NCBI GenBank assembly: GCA_003045065.1
Contig: PSQJ01000002.1
Span: 124,001 to 188,000, forward strand
Length of the DNA: 64,000 bases
Direction: 5' to 3'
Source of the DNA: Candidatus Liberibacter europaeus
Lineage (GTDB): Bacteria; Pseudomonadota; Alphaproteobacteria; Rhizobiales; Rhizobiaceae
Shown: positions 30,701 through 39,969 of the stretch, piece after piece
Numbering within the stretch: position 1 is the first letter of the stretch
How the letters are laid out: each line of letters starts with the position of its first letter
Position numbers and translations under genes: made by a program
Notes under the pieces: model-generated
Told to the model about the DNA's origin: nothing
The model's database searches: none
The model's input: only the letters and a program-made list of their open reading frames with translations

Positions 30701-31624
30701 TTAATGAATAAAATTATGTAAAATTAACTAACAGTTTATCTATCTATTTATATGTAATAATTGATATCCTAATAAGTTAAAAAATTCAAAAATAATAATA
30801 ATTAACCTTAAGAATATTTTGTTTTAATTAGATATGATGCTATTTTAGTGTATTATTATAAATCACTAAATGGCGAATTAATTTATGACTAGTGTATTTT
30901 TGGCAATTAAATCGTTATATTCGCGTATAAGATTTATTCCCTTGATCTTTTTTATCAATTAATAATTCGTCAACATATATCAAAATCAATACCAAACCAA
31001 AACTAATATGTGTTAATCGTTAATCTAACTGATATCATGGCTGTTTAAAATTATATGGTTTGCCTCATTTATTAATCTAAGTTTCTGCAAGAGGTATGAA
31101 CAACAAATAACGTCATATCTTATGCACTTATTTTATGAGAGTTTATCGTGAGTAGAAATATTCTTCTTTAATTTTATATGGTTTGTGATTTTTTGGAAGT
31201 TAGTTATTTAAAAAAAATTGTATGATCAACTATATTCTAATCCGATATTTAATTGAATTAAAGTATTCATTTCAATTTAAAATTTTACTGAATTACAAAA
31301 TATGCATATTTTAAAATATTTTTTCTTTACATTATAAAAAAGTATTAGAGGATAAAATAATTGATATAATTCCTATCATTATTAACATAGTGAATAGACA
31401 AGAAGCATTAGATATATGTTATTTTTTAGGCAAAATAGGACTAAGGATTGATATGAGTAGTTCTAATTTTAATTAGATGTTGTTCTAATAAATATACATG
31501 TATTTTCACATGCCCATGATAAAATTATTTCATATTTGGAAACCATTTTAAAAATGGCATAATATTCGTGTACATTTTGTAATAGGTATTTATAGCAACA
31601 ATAACCAACTAATAACCAACTGTG
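30701..31624. other. 924-bp non-coding stretch between rlmE and tRNA-Val
   Basis: Very AT-rich, no ORF with a normal start. A plus-strand open stretch at about 31315-31475 (stop TAG at 31474-31476) reads in part RQEALDICYFLGKIGLRID. It looks protein-like and may be the eroded end of a lost gene. Nothing else is recognised. Confidence 0.45.
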
Positions 31625-31699
31625 TGGTGGGCGTGGCAAGAATCGAACTTGCGACCCCTACGATGTCAACGTAGTGTTCCACCACTGAACTACACGCCC
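31625..31699 (-). tRNA. tRNA-Val (anticodon GAC)
   Basis: A 75-base cloverleaf on the minus strand. The acceptor stem is GGGCGTG / CACGCCC, the anticodon arm is CTACG-TTGACAT-CGTAG (anticodon GAC, reading GUC and GUU), and the T-arm is GCAAG-TTCGATT-CTTGC. The 3' CCA is encoded (31625-31627). It lies just downstream of cpdR on the same strand. Confidence 0.96.
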
Positions 31700-31781
31700 A
31701 TCCCAATATTTAATGTTCATATTTGTAAAGTATGTAACCCAATCTCGTCAACTGTTTTATATATTTTTTATATTAAGTTCG

Positions 31782-32141
31782 TCACATTAACAATCTGTTT
31801 ACTTCATTTACAAGATCGCGTAAGTGGAAAGGTTTGGAGAGAACTTTTGCATTTTTAGGAGCATTAGAATCAGGATTTAAAGCTACGGCAGCAAAACCTG
31901 TAATGAACATTACTTTCAAGTCAGGATCTAACTCAGTCGCTCTTCGTGCTAGTTCAATACCATCCATTTCTGGCATGACAATATCTGTCAGCAGTAAAGA
32001 AAATGGCTCTTCACGTATTTTATCGTATGCAATAGCTCCATTGCTGCAAGATGTTACTTCATAACCCGCTTTTTTTAGGGCTTTGATTAAGAATCTGCGC
32101 ATGTCATTATCATCTTCTGCGAGCAGAATTTTTTGATTCAT
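31782..32141 (-). CDS. cpdR: Cell-cycle response regulator CpdR
   Basis: Single-domain receiver of 119 aa. In Caulobacter and Sinorhizobium unphosphorylated CpdR delivers substrates to the ClpXP protease and links CckA-ChpT signalling to the cell cycle. Visible are the acidic pocket LAEDDNDMRRFL, the phosphoacceptor region LLLTDIVMPEMDG and the signature stretch FITGFAAVALNP, with KVLSKPFHLRDLV near the end. These segments are nearly identical to rhizobial CpdR. I choose the ATG at 32141 over the TTG at 32150 because it matches the usual N-terminus (ILLAEDDNDM shortly after Met). Confidence 0.94.
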   Translation of the reverse strand: MNQKILLAEDDNDMRRFLIKALKKAGYEVTSCSNGAIAYDKIREEPFSLLLTDIVMPEMDGIELARRATELDPDLKVMFITGFAAVALNPDSNAPKNAKVLSKPFHLRDLVNEVNRLLM

Positions 32142-32150
32142 TGCTGACAA

Positions 32151-32454
32151 CCACTATTTTAAAATTAATTACGGCTTTAGTCGATACTTTACAATCTTAT
32201 CTCAATAAGAAAATTTTGTGCGCTGAAAATAATTCTCATTTTCAAATTATAATCTTTTCAAGAGATTTAAACATATTGAGTTGATATTTTTTGCTAGGCA
32301 ATTTCTATATTACACCTCGTACATTACTGAGAAACCTTTGCTATTTACACCCATCAAAGATTATATTTCATTAAGATTATGTATGAAAATCACTTATAAA
32401 CTGATTACTCCCAATTATAGCAATATACTTCATTAGTTCAGCAATAAATGTTAG
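32151..32454. other. 304-bp spacer between metQ and cpdR
   Basis: AT-rich, no ORF. It contains the cpdR upstream region and the end of the met transcript, both on the minus strand. No clear terminator hairpin seen. Confidence 0.45.
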
Positions 32455-33276
32455 TTACCATGTTGGAATAATAAAAGAACTATCTTTCGGAAAAAGATTT
32501 TGAATATATTGTTTAACTTCTGCATTACGATATGACTCTACTAGAGTCTTGACCCATTTTTTATCTTTATTCTTGGATTGTACAACAATCAAATTTGCAT
32601 AGCGATTATTAATTGCACTTTCTGAACAGAGTGCGATGTCAGGACTAATTTTTGCTAATACAGCATAATTTGTATTAATGACGGCTGCATGTACATCTTG
32701 TAGTGTACGAGGCACTTGTGCGGCATCAACCTCAACAAATTTGATGTTTTTAGGATTTGATTCTATATCATAAACGCTCTTAATTGCATTCTTTTTCTTT
32801 AATTGGATAATATTGCATTTTTCCAGTAGTAATAGCGCTCTTTCAAAATTTGTTGTATCACTAGGCATGGAAATCAATGCGCCATCAGGTAGATCAGTAA
32901 TATTTTTAATTTTATTGGAATATACTTTCATAGGAGTCACTATTGTAGTCGCCACCGCTTCAATTTTATAGTTCCCAGCTTCAATTTGGTTGCTAAGATA
33001 TGGTTGATGTTGGAAAATATTCGCATCAATATCTCCGTGATCAAGGGCTATGTTAGGCGTCATGAAATCAGAGAACTCAATGATTTCTATATCAAGATCA
33101 CTTCTGGCTGCGATTTCTCGGACTTTTTTCATTATATCAGCCCCTTCTCCGGGATTTACCCCGATTTTTATGTGATTATCTCTGACTCCTGCATTATCAG
33201 TTATTATTTTTGTTATTCCAACAGCTATTATTAGAATCAATGTGAACCATAGTACACGTATATGTATTTTTTTCAT
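32455..33276 (-). CDS. metQ: D-methionine ABC transporter substrate-binding protein
   Basis: Periplasmic receptor of the methionine importer, of the NlpA/MetQ family, 273 aa. Conserved segments are IKIGVNPGEGADIMKKVREI, NIFQHQPYL and VVQSKNKDKKWVKTLVESYR. The N-terminus has one hydrophobic helix (about residues 7-24, RVLWFTLILIIAVGITKI) but no lipobox cysteine, whereas most MetQ proteins are lipoproteins. This one may remain anchored by its signal helix. It is the third gene of metN-metI-metQ, 16 bases after metI. Confidence 0.92.
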   Translation of the reverse strand: MKKIHIRVLWFTLILIIAVGITKIITDNAGVRDNHIKIGVNPGEGADIMKKVREIAARSDLDIEIIEFSDFMTPNIALDHGDIDANIFQHQPYLSNQIEAGNYKIEAVATTIVTPMKVYSNKIKNITDLPDGALISMPSDTTNFERALLLLEKCNIIQLKKKNAIKSVYDIESNPKNIKFVEVDAAQVPRTLQDVHAAVINTNYAVLAKISPDIALCSESAINNRYANLIVVQSKNKDKKWVKTLVESYRNAEVKQYIQNLFPKDSSFIIPTW

Positions 33277-33292
33277 TAATTTTCCCTATAAA

Positions 33293-33952
33293 CTATGAAT
33301 GGTGTTTACTGATTAGCTTTTCAACAAATTCACCAATGACTTGTATTACTTGTACAAGAATTACTATTGCTAACATTACAAAAAATGTAACTTCTGGCAT
33401 AAATCTTTGATGTCCATATCTAATGGCTAGGTCACCTAATCCACCACCTCCTATAGCTCCAGCTACAGATGAGTAGTTTATTAATCCAATAAAAGTCATA
33501 GTCAAACTCCTAACTATTCCAGATTTTGATTCAACGATTAAAATTTTCAACACAATTTGTAGCGGAGATGCTCCAACGGACACTCCCATCTCAATGAGAT
33601 CTTTGCTTACTTCGCGTATGGGGACTTCTATTAATCGTGCTACAAAAGCTGTAACAATAACAGATAAGGGAACAATAGTTGCTTTAATTCCAATAGATGT
33701 TCCTATCAGATATCTTGTTATTGGTATCATTGATATTACAAGAATCATGAAAGGTATAGAACGTATAGTATTCACTACCAAACTAATTAAGGATCTCATT
33801 ACGGGGGCAGGGAAAAGCCCTTCATTATCACTAGTGGCTAGAAACAAACCAATAGGAACTCCTAATACAGATCCAATAATTCCTGAAATACTGGTCATAT
33901 AAAATGTTTCCAAAAGGGCTGTAAAAAAAATCCCCCACAGATCAGTCGACAT
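33293..33952 (-). CDS. metI: D-methionine ABC transporter permease
   Basis: Inner-membrane permease of 219 aa with about five helices. The ATPase-coupling loop EMGVSVGASPLQIVLKILIV is near residues 141-160, and the conserved segment NYSSVAGAIGGGGLGDLAIR lies after it. Its start overlaps the metN 3' end by 11 bases, so translation is coupled. Confidence 0.94.
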   Translation of the reverse strand: MSTDLWGIFFTALLETFYMTSISGIIGSVLGVPIGLFLATSDNEGLFPAPVMRSLISLVVNTIRSIPFMILVISMIPITRYLIGTSIGIKATIVPLSVIVTAFVARLIEVPIREVSKDLIEMGVSVGASPLQIVLKILIVESKSGIVRSLTMTFIGLINYSSVAGAIGGGGLGDLAIRYGHQRFMPEVTFFVMLAIVILVQVIQVIGEFVEKLISKHHS

Positions 33953-35021
33953 AGCCTAGTACCTCTGTTGATAGTTGGTGTTTATTAAAAAAAATATTGA
34001 CATTATCATGAGCACTATAGGGATACGAAATTATTAAAATTCCAAGAGACTCTCCAGCCACTTCATCAATTGATCCTCCGATAATATTAACATCAACACC
34101 TATTTTTTGAACAAGTTCTGATATAAGGGGTTTAGTAGCTTTTTCTCCTAAAAAAGAAATACGAGTCACAGTATAGCTATTGGATTTAGGCGCGGTATAG
34201 ATCCTTTGTTTTAACTGTTCTGGTATCTTGTAGTTTGAGAAGGTGGAAAGAAGTGATTTAGTGATATTATGTCGCGGATTTTGAAAAATATCAATGATTT
34301 TGCCGCTCTCAACAATTCTTCCCTTGTTCATTATCATAACATGGGAAGCTATATGTTTAATCACTGCCATTTCATGAGTAATTAACACAATGCTAATAGA
34401 AAACTTATCATTAATTTTTTTAAGAAAATCTAGACAAGATATAGTTGTCTCTGGATCAAGAGAAGATGTTGCCTCATCAGCAAGTAAGATATCTGGTCGT
34501 GTAGCGAGAGATCTGGCAAAGCATACCCGTTGTTTTTGTCCGCCAGAAAGTTGCGATGGATAATAATCTTTTTTGTCACTCATATCCATAAGTTCTAGAA
34601 GCGGTATTATTCTAGATTCAGTTTCATGTTGATCTACGCCAGCAATTTCAAGAGGAAAAGAAATATTACCATATACGGTGCGTGAAGATAGAAGATTGAA
34701 ATTTTGGAAAATCATACCTATTTTGCGTCTCATTAAACGTAAATCAGCGGTGTTCAGAGATTCAATTGAGACTCCATTTACCTCTATTTTTCCATAAGTG
34801 GGGACTTCTAGTTTATTTATCATACGTAGTAGTGTAGATTTTCCTGCTCCAGAATGTCCTATAATACCTGTTATTTTTCCACGCGGGATGGCACAATTAA
34901 CATCACTAATGATTTCAATCTCATTATTTTTTGACGTTACTTTTTTATTAACTCCTATAAATTTTATTATAGGATCAAAAACCTTTTCTTCAACCAATTT
35001 ATGAACTATGGAATTATCCAC
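33942..35021 (-). CDS. metN: Methionine ABC transporter ATP-binding protein
   Basis: ATPase of the MetNIQ importer, 359 aa. Walker A is GHSGAGKSTLLRMINKLE, the Q-loop GMIFQNFNLLSSRTV, the signature LSGGQKQRVCFAR, Walker B ILLADEATSSLDP and the switch LITHEMAVIKHIA. A C-terminal NIL domain (about residues 270-350) would bind methionine and inhibit transport in related systems. The start is GTG at 35021, preceded by GGGGGGAG nine bases upstream. I saw no SAM riboswitch in the leader. Confidence 0.95.
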   Translation of the reverse strand: MDNSIVHKLVEEKVFDPIIKFIGVNKKVTSKNNEIEIISDVNCAIPRGKITGIIGHSGAGKSTLLRMINKLEVPTYGKIEVNGVSIESLNTADLRLMRRKIGMIFQNFNLLSSRTVYGNISFPLEIAGVDQHETESRIIPLLELMDMSDKKDYYPSQLSGGQKQRVCFARSLATRPDILLADEATSSLDPETTISCLDFLKKINDKFSISIVLITHEMAVIKHIASHVMIMNKGRIVESGKIIDIFQNPRHNITKSLLSTFSNYKIPEQLKQRIYTAPKSNSYTVTRISFLGEKATKPLISELVQKIGVDVNIIGGSIDEVAGESLGILIISYPYSAHDNVNIFFNKHQLSTEVLGYVD

Positions 35022-35362
35022 AAATGATTTCTCCCCCCTGTTAAATGTATAACATATTATGACACGACTGGGGGATATAGAAGCATAAATCCCTCGTATT
35101 GTGCAATGTGAAAACCACTCTAGTTTATTGGGTGTGCGTTACAGATCAAGATAATTTATAAGGATTATATCAAATAACACTGACGCTATTATATTTCTAA
35201 TATGTAAAAAGTAAATAGGAATTGAGATTCTGATCTGTGAAAAATTAATATTTAATTAGTTTATCTATTGTGTGGTTTATCTGTATGATTTATGTTTGTC
35301 TTGTTTGTTTCTGATGGTTTTCAGGTGATTCATGTGCATATTTTTGGTGGGAGTTGTATACA
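35022..35362. other. 341-bp divergent spacer between metN and the peroxiredoxin gene
   Basis: Contains the divergent promoters of metN and the peroxiredoxin gene. I looked for SAM-II, SAM/SAH and SAM-V riboswitch patterns on the minus strand and found none. No ORF. Confidence 0.5.
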
Positions 35363-35899
35363 ATGATTGGTCTAAAAATACGTGAAGTAGTTTTTCATAC
35401 ACGAGTACAAAAATTATTGCCAGATGGATCTAAAGTATTTGAATGGAAAGATATAACAACAAAAGATTGTTTTTCTGGGAAAAGGGTTCTTATTTTCTCT
35501 CTTCCAGGAGCGTTCACACCTACCTGTTCTACTTATCAGCTTCCTGGTTTTGAAAAAATGTATGGTGATTTTCTTTGTGAGGGAATAGAAGAAATTTATT
35601 GTATTTCTGTCAATGATTCTTTTGTTATGAATGCTTGGGGCAAGACTTTGGATATTAATAATGTTAAATTGTTGCCTGACGGTTCGGGTGAATTTACACG
35701 TAAAATAGGTATGCTTGTTCATAAGGATAATTTAGGATTTGGATTACGATCGTGGCGTTATGCAGCTGTTGTGAATGACATGATAATTCAACATTGGTTT
35801 GAAGAAAAAGGATTTTCTGATAATTGTACCACGGACCCTTATGAAATTTCTTCTCCAGAGAATGTTTTGAAACATTTGAAAGCAATTAATAATAAGTAA
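35363..35899 (+). CDS. Prx5-type peroxiredoxin
   Basis: Thiol peroxidase of the Prx5/atypical 2-Cys group, 178 aa. The peroxidatic cysteine is C55 in FSLPGAFTPTCSTYQLPGFE, the diagnostic motif. A second cysteine lies in SDNCTTDPYEISSPENVLKH near the C-terminus, at the position seen in rhizobial homologues; whether it resolves the disulfide is unproven. I choose the ATG at 35363, nine bases after GGGAG, over the TTG at 35354. It has no signal peptide. Related Liberibacter peroxiredoxins have been described as protecting against host oxidative burst. Confidence 0.92.
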   Translation: MIGLKIREVVFHTRVQKLLPDGSKVFEWKDITTKDCFSGKRVLIFSLPGAFTPTCSTYQLPGFEKMYGDFLCEGIEEIYCISVNDSFVMNAWGKTLDINNVKLLPDGSGEFTRKIGMLVHKDNLGFGLRSWRYAAVVNDMIIQHWFEEKGFSDNCTTDPYEISSPENVLKHLKAINNK

Positions 35900-35914
35900 T
35901 TTAATTGATATTTT

Positions 35915-36061
35915 ATGAGATATAGATCTAGGGCGGTAATTATAGGGGGGGGTATACTTAATAATAGATCGATCGAAATCAATAATTGTTATAAATATTG
36001 TCCTAAGATTAGTAATTTAATTAAGGTATCTAGATTGATTGTTGAAAAAGAATTTGACTAG
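35915..36061 (+). pseudogene. Possible N-terminal relic of an FAD-dependent oxidoreductase
   Basis: A 48-codon frame opens with MRYRSRAVIIGGGI and stops at TAG 36059-36061. The first 14 residues match the beta-strand and glycine-rich loop that start many FAD oxidoreductases, such as sarcosine or dimethylglycine dehydrogenases. After IIGGGI the similarity is lost at once. The three glycines are encoded by a run of eight G bases (35945-35952), a plausible slippage site. It may be chance, and no downstream domain is recognisable. Confidence 0.3.
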
Positions 36062-36094
36062 AATTGAGTAACTTATAATCGAATGATTATTACT

Positions 36095-36114
36095 AGGTTA
36101 GTCTAACCTTTTTT
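36095..36114 (+). terminator. Terminator-like hairpin downstream of the peroxiredoxin gene
   Basis: A 6-bp stem AGGTTA / TAACCT with a three-base loop runs directly into six T residues. It lies about 200 bases after the peroxiredoxin stop and 35 bases after the putative oxidoreductase relic. Confidence 0.55.
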
Positions 36115-36666
36115 GCAAATATTGTGGATTATTATAAAAATCATGCTTATCAGTGTTGCTGAAAGACAGTAATTTATAACAGATTGCGTTAAAGTTATAA
36201 TATTCTATTATATTTACTTATTATTATACTTGTATAATTCCATCTGATATTTCCATATTGAATCTTTTTTAATCTTAAATGGTGAAAAAATTCATGAAGA
36301 ATTTAGGATATAATTATATATGCTCTTATAATTCAGGTATGTTTTTAGGATCATTATTAACATAATATTTAATCGCTGCTTAATCTAGATTTTCTAGAAA
36401 TTTTGACACTGATAAACATTTGTTCTACTTCAGTTTATAGTGATGATAACTTATAATTTGCATCAACAGTATAAATGTACCTCAATATTCTATAATTGAT
36501 AGTTTTTTTGGAATATATAACTTCAGAGGTGATTGATATCTTATAATATCCTTATATTTAACACTTCATCTCAAGAATGTAAAAAATGGTTATCTGATTG
36601 AGGGATAAAGATAAAAGTATTCATATCTAGAAGAGAAGTTGAGTCTGAATTATTGTTGCAAGTTTA

Positions 36667-36690
36667 GTCGTATCTTTTAAAAGATACGAC
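36667..36690. repeat. 24-bp perfect palindrome downstream of tRNA-Leu
   Basis: GTCGTATCTTTT is followed immediately by its exact complement. It lies 46 bases beyond the 3' end of tRNA-Leu on the minus strand. It has no U-run on either side, so it may be a processing or termination structure for the tRNA transcript or a protein-binding site. Confidence 0.7.
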
Positions 36691-36736
36691 CAATTATTAT
36701 AAAAAACACTGTAAAATCAGTGATTTAAAATTTTGA

Positions 36737-36820
36737 TGGTGCCCAGAAGAGGAGTCGAACCTCCACGCCTTGCGGCACAGATACCTGAAACCTGCGCGTA
36801 TACCATTTCGCCATCTGGGC
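36737..36820 (-). tRNA. tRNA-Leu (anticodon CAG)
   Basis: An 84-base class II tRNA with a long variable arm on the minus strand. The acceptor stem is GCCCAGA / TCTGGGC. The anticodon arm CAGGT-TTCAGGT-ATCTG gives anticodon CAG (codon CUG). The variable arm TGCCGCAAGGCG follows, and the T-arm is GGAGG-TTCGACT-CCTCT. The 3' CCA is encoded (36737-36739). Confidence 0.96.
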
Positions 36821-37239
36821 TGGTTAAAATTTAGATTTTATATTTTATAATCTAACTGTCAATTATTTTACATGTATTGAAACTAATTTATAGCATTTTA
36901 TTGAAAAATATTTCTTAAATTAATGAAAATATTAAACAAATATACACAATTGGCATCTATTTTTATTAATAATGTTATTAGCTCATTTTTATTGAAATAT
37001 TTTATACAAGTTTTTGTTAATAAATAGAGATATAATGTTATATTTAATTTATTTTGACTGATATTTGCGCAATGAGTGGGTTTTAGGAATTAGGATTTGT
37101 TTGTGCGTAGAAGATTATTTTCATAATCATATATAAGCTTTCGCACGTTATAATTAGATTAATTTTGGTGTAATTTCAGCTGTAAATTATATTTTTTGAT
37201 TTGTGAATTTTAAATTAAAATATATTTAGCACCTACTAA
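36821..37239. other. 419-bp spacer between tRNA-Leu and comF
   Basis: Very AT-rich, no ORF. It should hold the tRNA-Leu promoter (minus) and the comF promoter (plus). Confidence 0.5.
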
Positions 37240-38034
37240 GTGGCATTTGATAATTATCATATGAGTTTATTCAAGATCAAATTCACTTTCTCGTATGTGT
37301 CAATGATGATACAAAAAATAAAATCTATTTTATGCATATTTATTAATTTTATATATCCAAGTATTTGTCCAATTTGTAGTATAATGGTGGATCGTTATTT
37401 TTGTTTATGTGCAGATTGTTGGTCAAAAATCTATTTTATACCTCCTCCTGTACAATATTTAGCAAGCAATGAAGAGATTGCTAATATTAATGAAGATAAT
37501 TTATTCGGGTCTGATTCTAATTTGACACAAATACGTTCTGTGGCTGTATATTGTGGTATGTCTTGTGTTTTGGTGCGTCTTTTGAAATATCATGACAGAA
37601 TAGACTTGGCTATTATGATGTCTAAATGGATGTTTCGTATTGGTAATGACCTTGTAACTGATTCTGATGTTATTATTGCTATTCCGCTACATCGTTTTCG
37701 TTTAATGCGTCGTCAATATAATCAATCAGCTGAACTTGCACGATTAATCGCTTATTACGGGGATAAAACATTTCTTTCTGGGATTTTGATTCGTTCTCGT
37801 AATACTAAGCCACAAGTGGATTTATCTTTATCTGCTCGCAAAAAAAATCTTTATAATGCATTTAGTGTTCCAGAAGATTTTGTAAAATATATTTCTGGAT
37901 TAAAAGTTCTTCTTGTGGATGATGTCTATACAACTGGCGCCACAACAAGAGCCGCTACTATTGCACTCAAAAAAGCAGGGGCTATTAGTGTAAGAATTTT
38001 AACTTTTGCTAGATCACTTGATTATAAACACTAA
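37240..38034 (+). CDS. comF: ComF family protein (phosphoribosyltransferase-like)
   Basis: ComF proteins assist natural transformation in some bacteria; the exact activity is unsettled. The N-terminal part has a zinc-finger-like pair, CPICS and CADCW. The C-terminal part has a phosphoribosyltransferase fold: IAIPLHRFRLMRRQYNQSAE, then VLLVDDVYTTGATTRAA, the PRPP-type loop. The start is uncertain: GTG 37240 gives 264 aa, with ATGs at 37261 and about 37300 as alternatives, none with a good ribosome-binding site. In rhizobia comF is often next to the NDUFAF5-like methyltransferase gene, which here is 17 kb away. dprA is also in this window. Confidence 0.88.
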   Translation: MAFDNYHMSLFKIKFTFSYVSMMIQKIKSILCIFINFIYPSICPICSIMVDRYFCLCADCWSKIYFIPPPVQYLASNEEIANINEDNLFGSDSNLTQIRSVAVYCGMSCVLVRLLKYHDRIDLAIMMSKWMFRIGNDLVTDSDVIIAIPLHRFRLMRRQYNQSAELARLIAYYGDKTFLSGILIRSRNTKPQVDLSLSARKKNLYNAFSVPEDFVKYISGLKVLLVDDVYTTGATTRAATIALKKAGAISVRILTFARSLDYKH

Positions 38035-38035
38035 A

Positions 38036-38054
38036 ATTACCTTAAAACGGTAAT
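38036..38054. terminator. Small hairpin between convergent comF and transglycosylase genes
   Basis: ATTACC and GGTAAT form a 6-bp stem around a seven-base loop just between the two convergent stops. No T-run follows, so it is a weak candidate for a shared terminator. Confidence 0.3.
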
Positions 38055-38066
38055 ATTCGCCGTAAT

Positions 38067-38897
38067 TTAATAATATCCATTTTGTAACGGTATTTCATCA
38101 ATATGGGCAGCTATATAGGCGATTGCCTTTCTATAAACAGCAGAAGAATTCCAATAACGTAAAATATGAAAATTTTTCTCTTGTGGCTGATATCCCTGGA
38201 GTTTTTTCCATCCATTTTTTTTTAATAAATTAGCAGCTGATTCAATGGCATCAACATGAGAGTTTATTAAATCAGCTTTACCATCCCTATCAGAATCTAT
38301 TGCAAATCTTTTAACATTGCTTGGAATAAATTGAAATTGTCCAATTTCACCATGAGCGGCGCCACGGGTGTCAGCACTTATCACACCATCAGATACAAGT
38401 TCAAGGGCAATAAAAAATTGTTCAGTAAAGAATTTAGATCGACGACAATCATAAGCAAGGGTTGCAAGGGCAGACATTGTATGAATTTCGCCAGTTTTTG
38501 TTCCAAATGAGCTTTCTAATCCCCATAAAGCCATCAATATGCCAGGAGAAACGCCATAGTTTGTTTTTACTTTTTTGAGAAAATCAGCATGTTTTTTCTT
38601 CATGTATTTTCCTGTTTCAATAACATTAGAGGCGGATATTTTTTTTAGAAAATCTTCAAAAGATAGTGTAAAGGCTGTTTGATTACGATCAAGATTAATT
38701 GTGGAATAACTGTATGTAATGTTGGAAAATACATCATCTAAAACATTTGAGCCAATTCCTTTTGCAATAGCCTTCTTGCGCGTATCGCTAATCCATCTAT
38801 CAAATTTATCAGGGCTACTATCACACAGAGCAAGTGAAAGCGTGGGATACAATGCAATCAAAAATAATGTCAGCAATTTTATCTTTTTCAATGTCAT
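38067..38897 (-). CDS. Lytic murein transglycosylase (MltB/SLT_2-like)
   Basis: Cleaves glycan strands of peptidoglycan in the periplasm. I start it at ATG 38897 (276 aa). It then begins with a clean signal peptide (MTLKKIKLLTLFLIALYPTL, then SLALC), has AGAAGG upstream and does not overlap asd. The longer frame from 38990 is unlikely. The catalytic glutamate lies in ILMALWGLESSFGTKTG. Further motifs are MSALATLAYDCRRSKFF, SADTRGAAHGEIGQFQFIPS and the acidic DSDRDGKADLINSHVDAI. The family is MltB-like in the SLT_2 group. Confidence 0.92.
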   Translation of the reverse strand: MTLKKIKLLTLFLIALYPTLSLALCDSSPDKFDRWISDTRKKAIAKGIGSNVLDDVFSNITYSYSTINLDRNQTAFTLSFEDFLKKISASNVIETGKYMKKKHADFLKKVKTNYGVSPGILMALWGLESSFGTKTGEIHTMSALATLAYDCRRSKFFTEQFFIALELVSDGVISADTRGAAHGEIGQFQFIPSNVKRFAIDSDRDGKADLINSHVDAIESAANLLKKNGWKKLQGYQPQEKNFHILRYWNSSAVYRKAIAYIAAHIDEIPLQNGYY

Positions 38898-38946
38898 TAT
38901 GCGGATACCTTCTATTGTGTAATTAGAATATTCAGGGGAATTAAAT

Positions 38947-39969
38947 TTATTTCTTATTCTTAATAAGATTCTTAGTAAAAAGTTCGGCAATTTGTACAGC
39001 GTTTAAAGCTGCTCCTTTTCTCAAATTATTAGCAACAATCCATAAATTAAGACCGTTTTTTAGAGTTGTATCCTTTCTAATGCGTGAAATAAATACATAA
39101 TCTTCATTAACACACTCAGCTGGTGTTATATAAATTCCATTTTTGGGTTGGTCTATAACTTTACAACCTGATGACTTATTTAGGATAAGACGTGCCTGTT
39201 CTGCCGTAATATTATTACCAAAATCTATATTAACTGATGCTGAATGACCAATTAAAACTGGAACGCGGACAGCTGTACAGCTGATTTTTATATCTTGTTC
39301 CAAAATCTTTTTGGTTTCTACAACGACCTTCCATTCTTCCTTTGTAGAGTTATCATCCATAAAAACATCTATGTGAGGAATAACATTAAATGCAATGTTC
39401 TTAGTAAATATTTGAGGTTTCTTGATTCTTGAATCGAAGAATGATTCTGTTTGTTCAAGCAGCTCATCCATTCCTTTTTTTCCTGCGCCTGATACTGACT
39501 GATATGTTGACACAACAACTCTCTTTATGTCTGCATAGTCGTGTAGAGGCTTGAGAACTACAACTAGTTGAATGGTTGAGCAATTAGGATTTGCTATGAT
39601 ATTTTTACTACTGCATAAATCTATAGCTTTGGGGTTGACTTCTGGTACAATGAGTGGAACTTCAGGATCATAACGCCAAGCCGAAGAGTTGTCTATAACG
39701 GTACAACCGGTATCGGCTATTTTATGCGATATTTTTGTGGACAATGCGGAGCCGGCTGACATTAAGCAAATATCAGTTCCAGAAAAATTATAAGAATCAA
39801 GATCTTGGACTTCAATGGTGTTATCACCGAATGGAAGCTTTAATCCAACTGAACGACTAGAAGCTAGTGCTATCATATCACTTATGGGAAAAGACCTCTC
39901 AGAGAGAACTTTTATCATCTCTCTTCCAACATTTCCTGTTGCCCCAACAACTGCCACTTTGAAAGCCAT
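38947..39969 (-). CDS. asd: Aspartate-semialdehyde dehydrogenase
   Basis: Makes aspartate semialdehyde for lysine/diaminopimelate, threonine and methionine. The NADP motif is VAVVGATGNVGREMIKVL. The catalytic cysteine is in ANPNCSTIQLVVVLKPLHDY, and YQSVSGAGKKGMDELL follows. The C-terminal catalytic histidine is in VPVLIGHSASVNIDF. I prefer the ATG at 39969 (340 aa) to that at 39999 because it places the NADP motif at the usual distance. Peptidoglycan needs diaminopimelate, which links it in function to the adjacent transglycosylase. Confidence 0.95.
   Translation of the reverse strand: MAFKVAVVGATGNVGREMIKVLSERSFPISDMIALASSRSVGLKLPFGDNTIEVQDLDSYNFSGTDICLMSAGSALSTKISHKIADTGCTVIDNSSAWRYDPEVPLIVPEVNPKAIDLCSSKNIIANPNCSTIQLVVVLKPLHDYADIKRVVVSTYQSVSGAGKKGMDELLEQTESFFDSRIKKPQIFTKNIAFNVIPHIDVFMDDNSTKEEWKVVVETKKILEQDIKISCTAVRVPVLIGHSASVNIDFGNNITAEQARLILNKSSGCKVIDQPKNGIYITPAECVNEDYVFISRIRKDTTLKNGLNLWIVANNLRKGAALNAVQIAELFTKNLIKNKK

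Larger units (their letters stand above)
36062..36736. other. 675-bp spacer upstream of tRNA-Leu
   Basis: AT-rich. It holds a terminator-like hairpin (36095-36114) and a perfect palindrome (36667-36690), both listed separately. A short plus-strand run just before the palindrome (RREVESELLLQV then stop) looks like an eroded C-terminus. No gene is seen. Confidence 0.45.

Noticed and set aside
31622..31858. Plus-strand 78-codon frame
   Set aside because: It overlaps tRNA-Val and the 3' end of cpdR in antisense; not a gene.
35022..35362. SAM-type riboswitch upstream of metN
   Set aside because: No SAM-II, SAM/SAH or SAM-V core could be matched on the minus strand.
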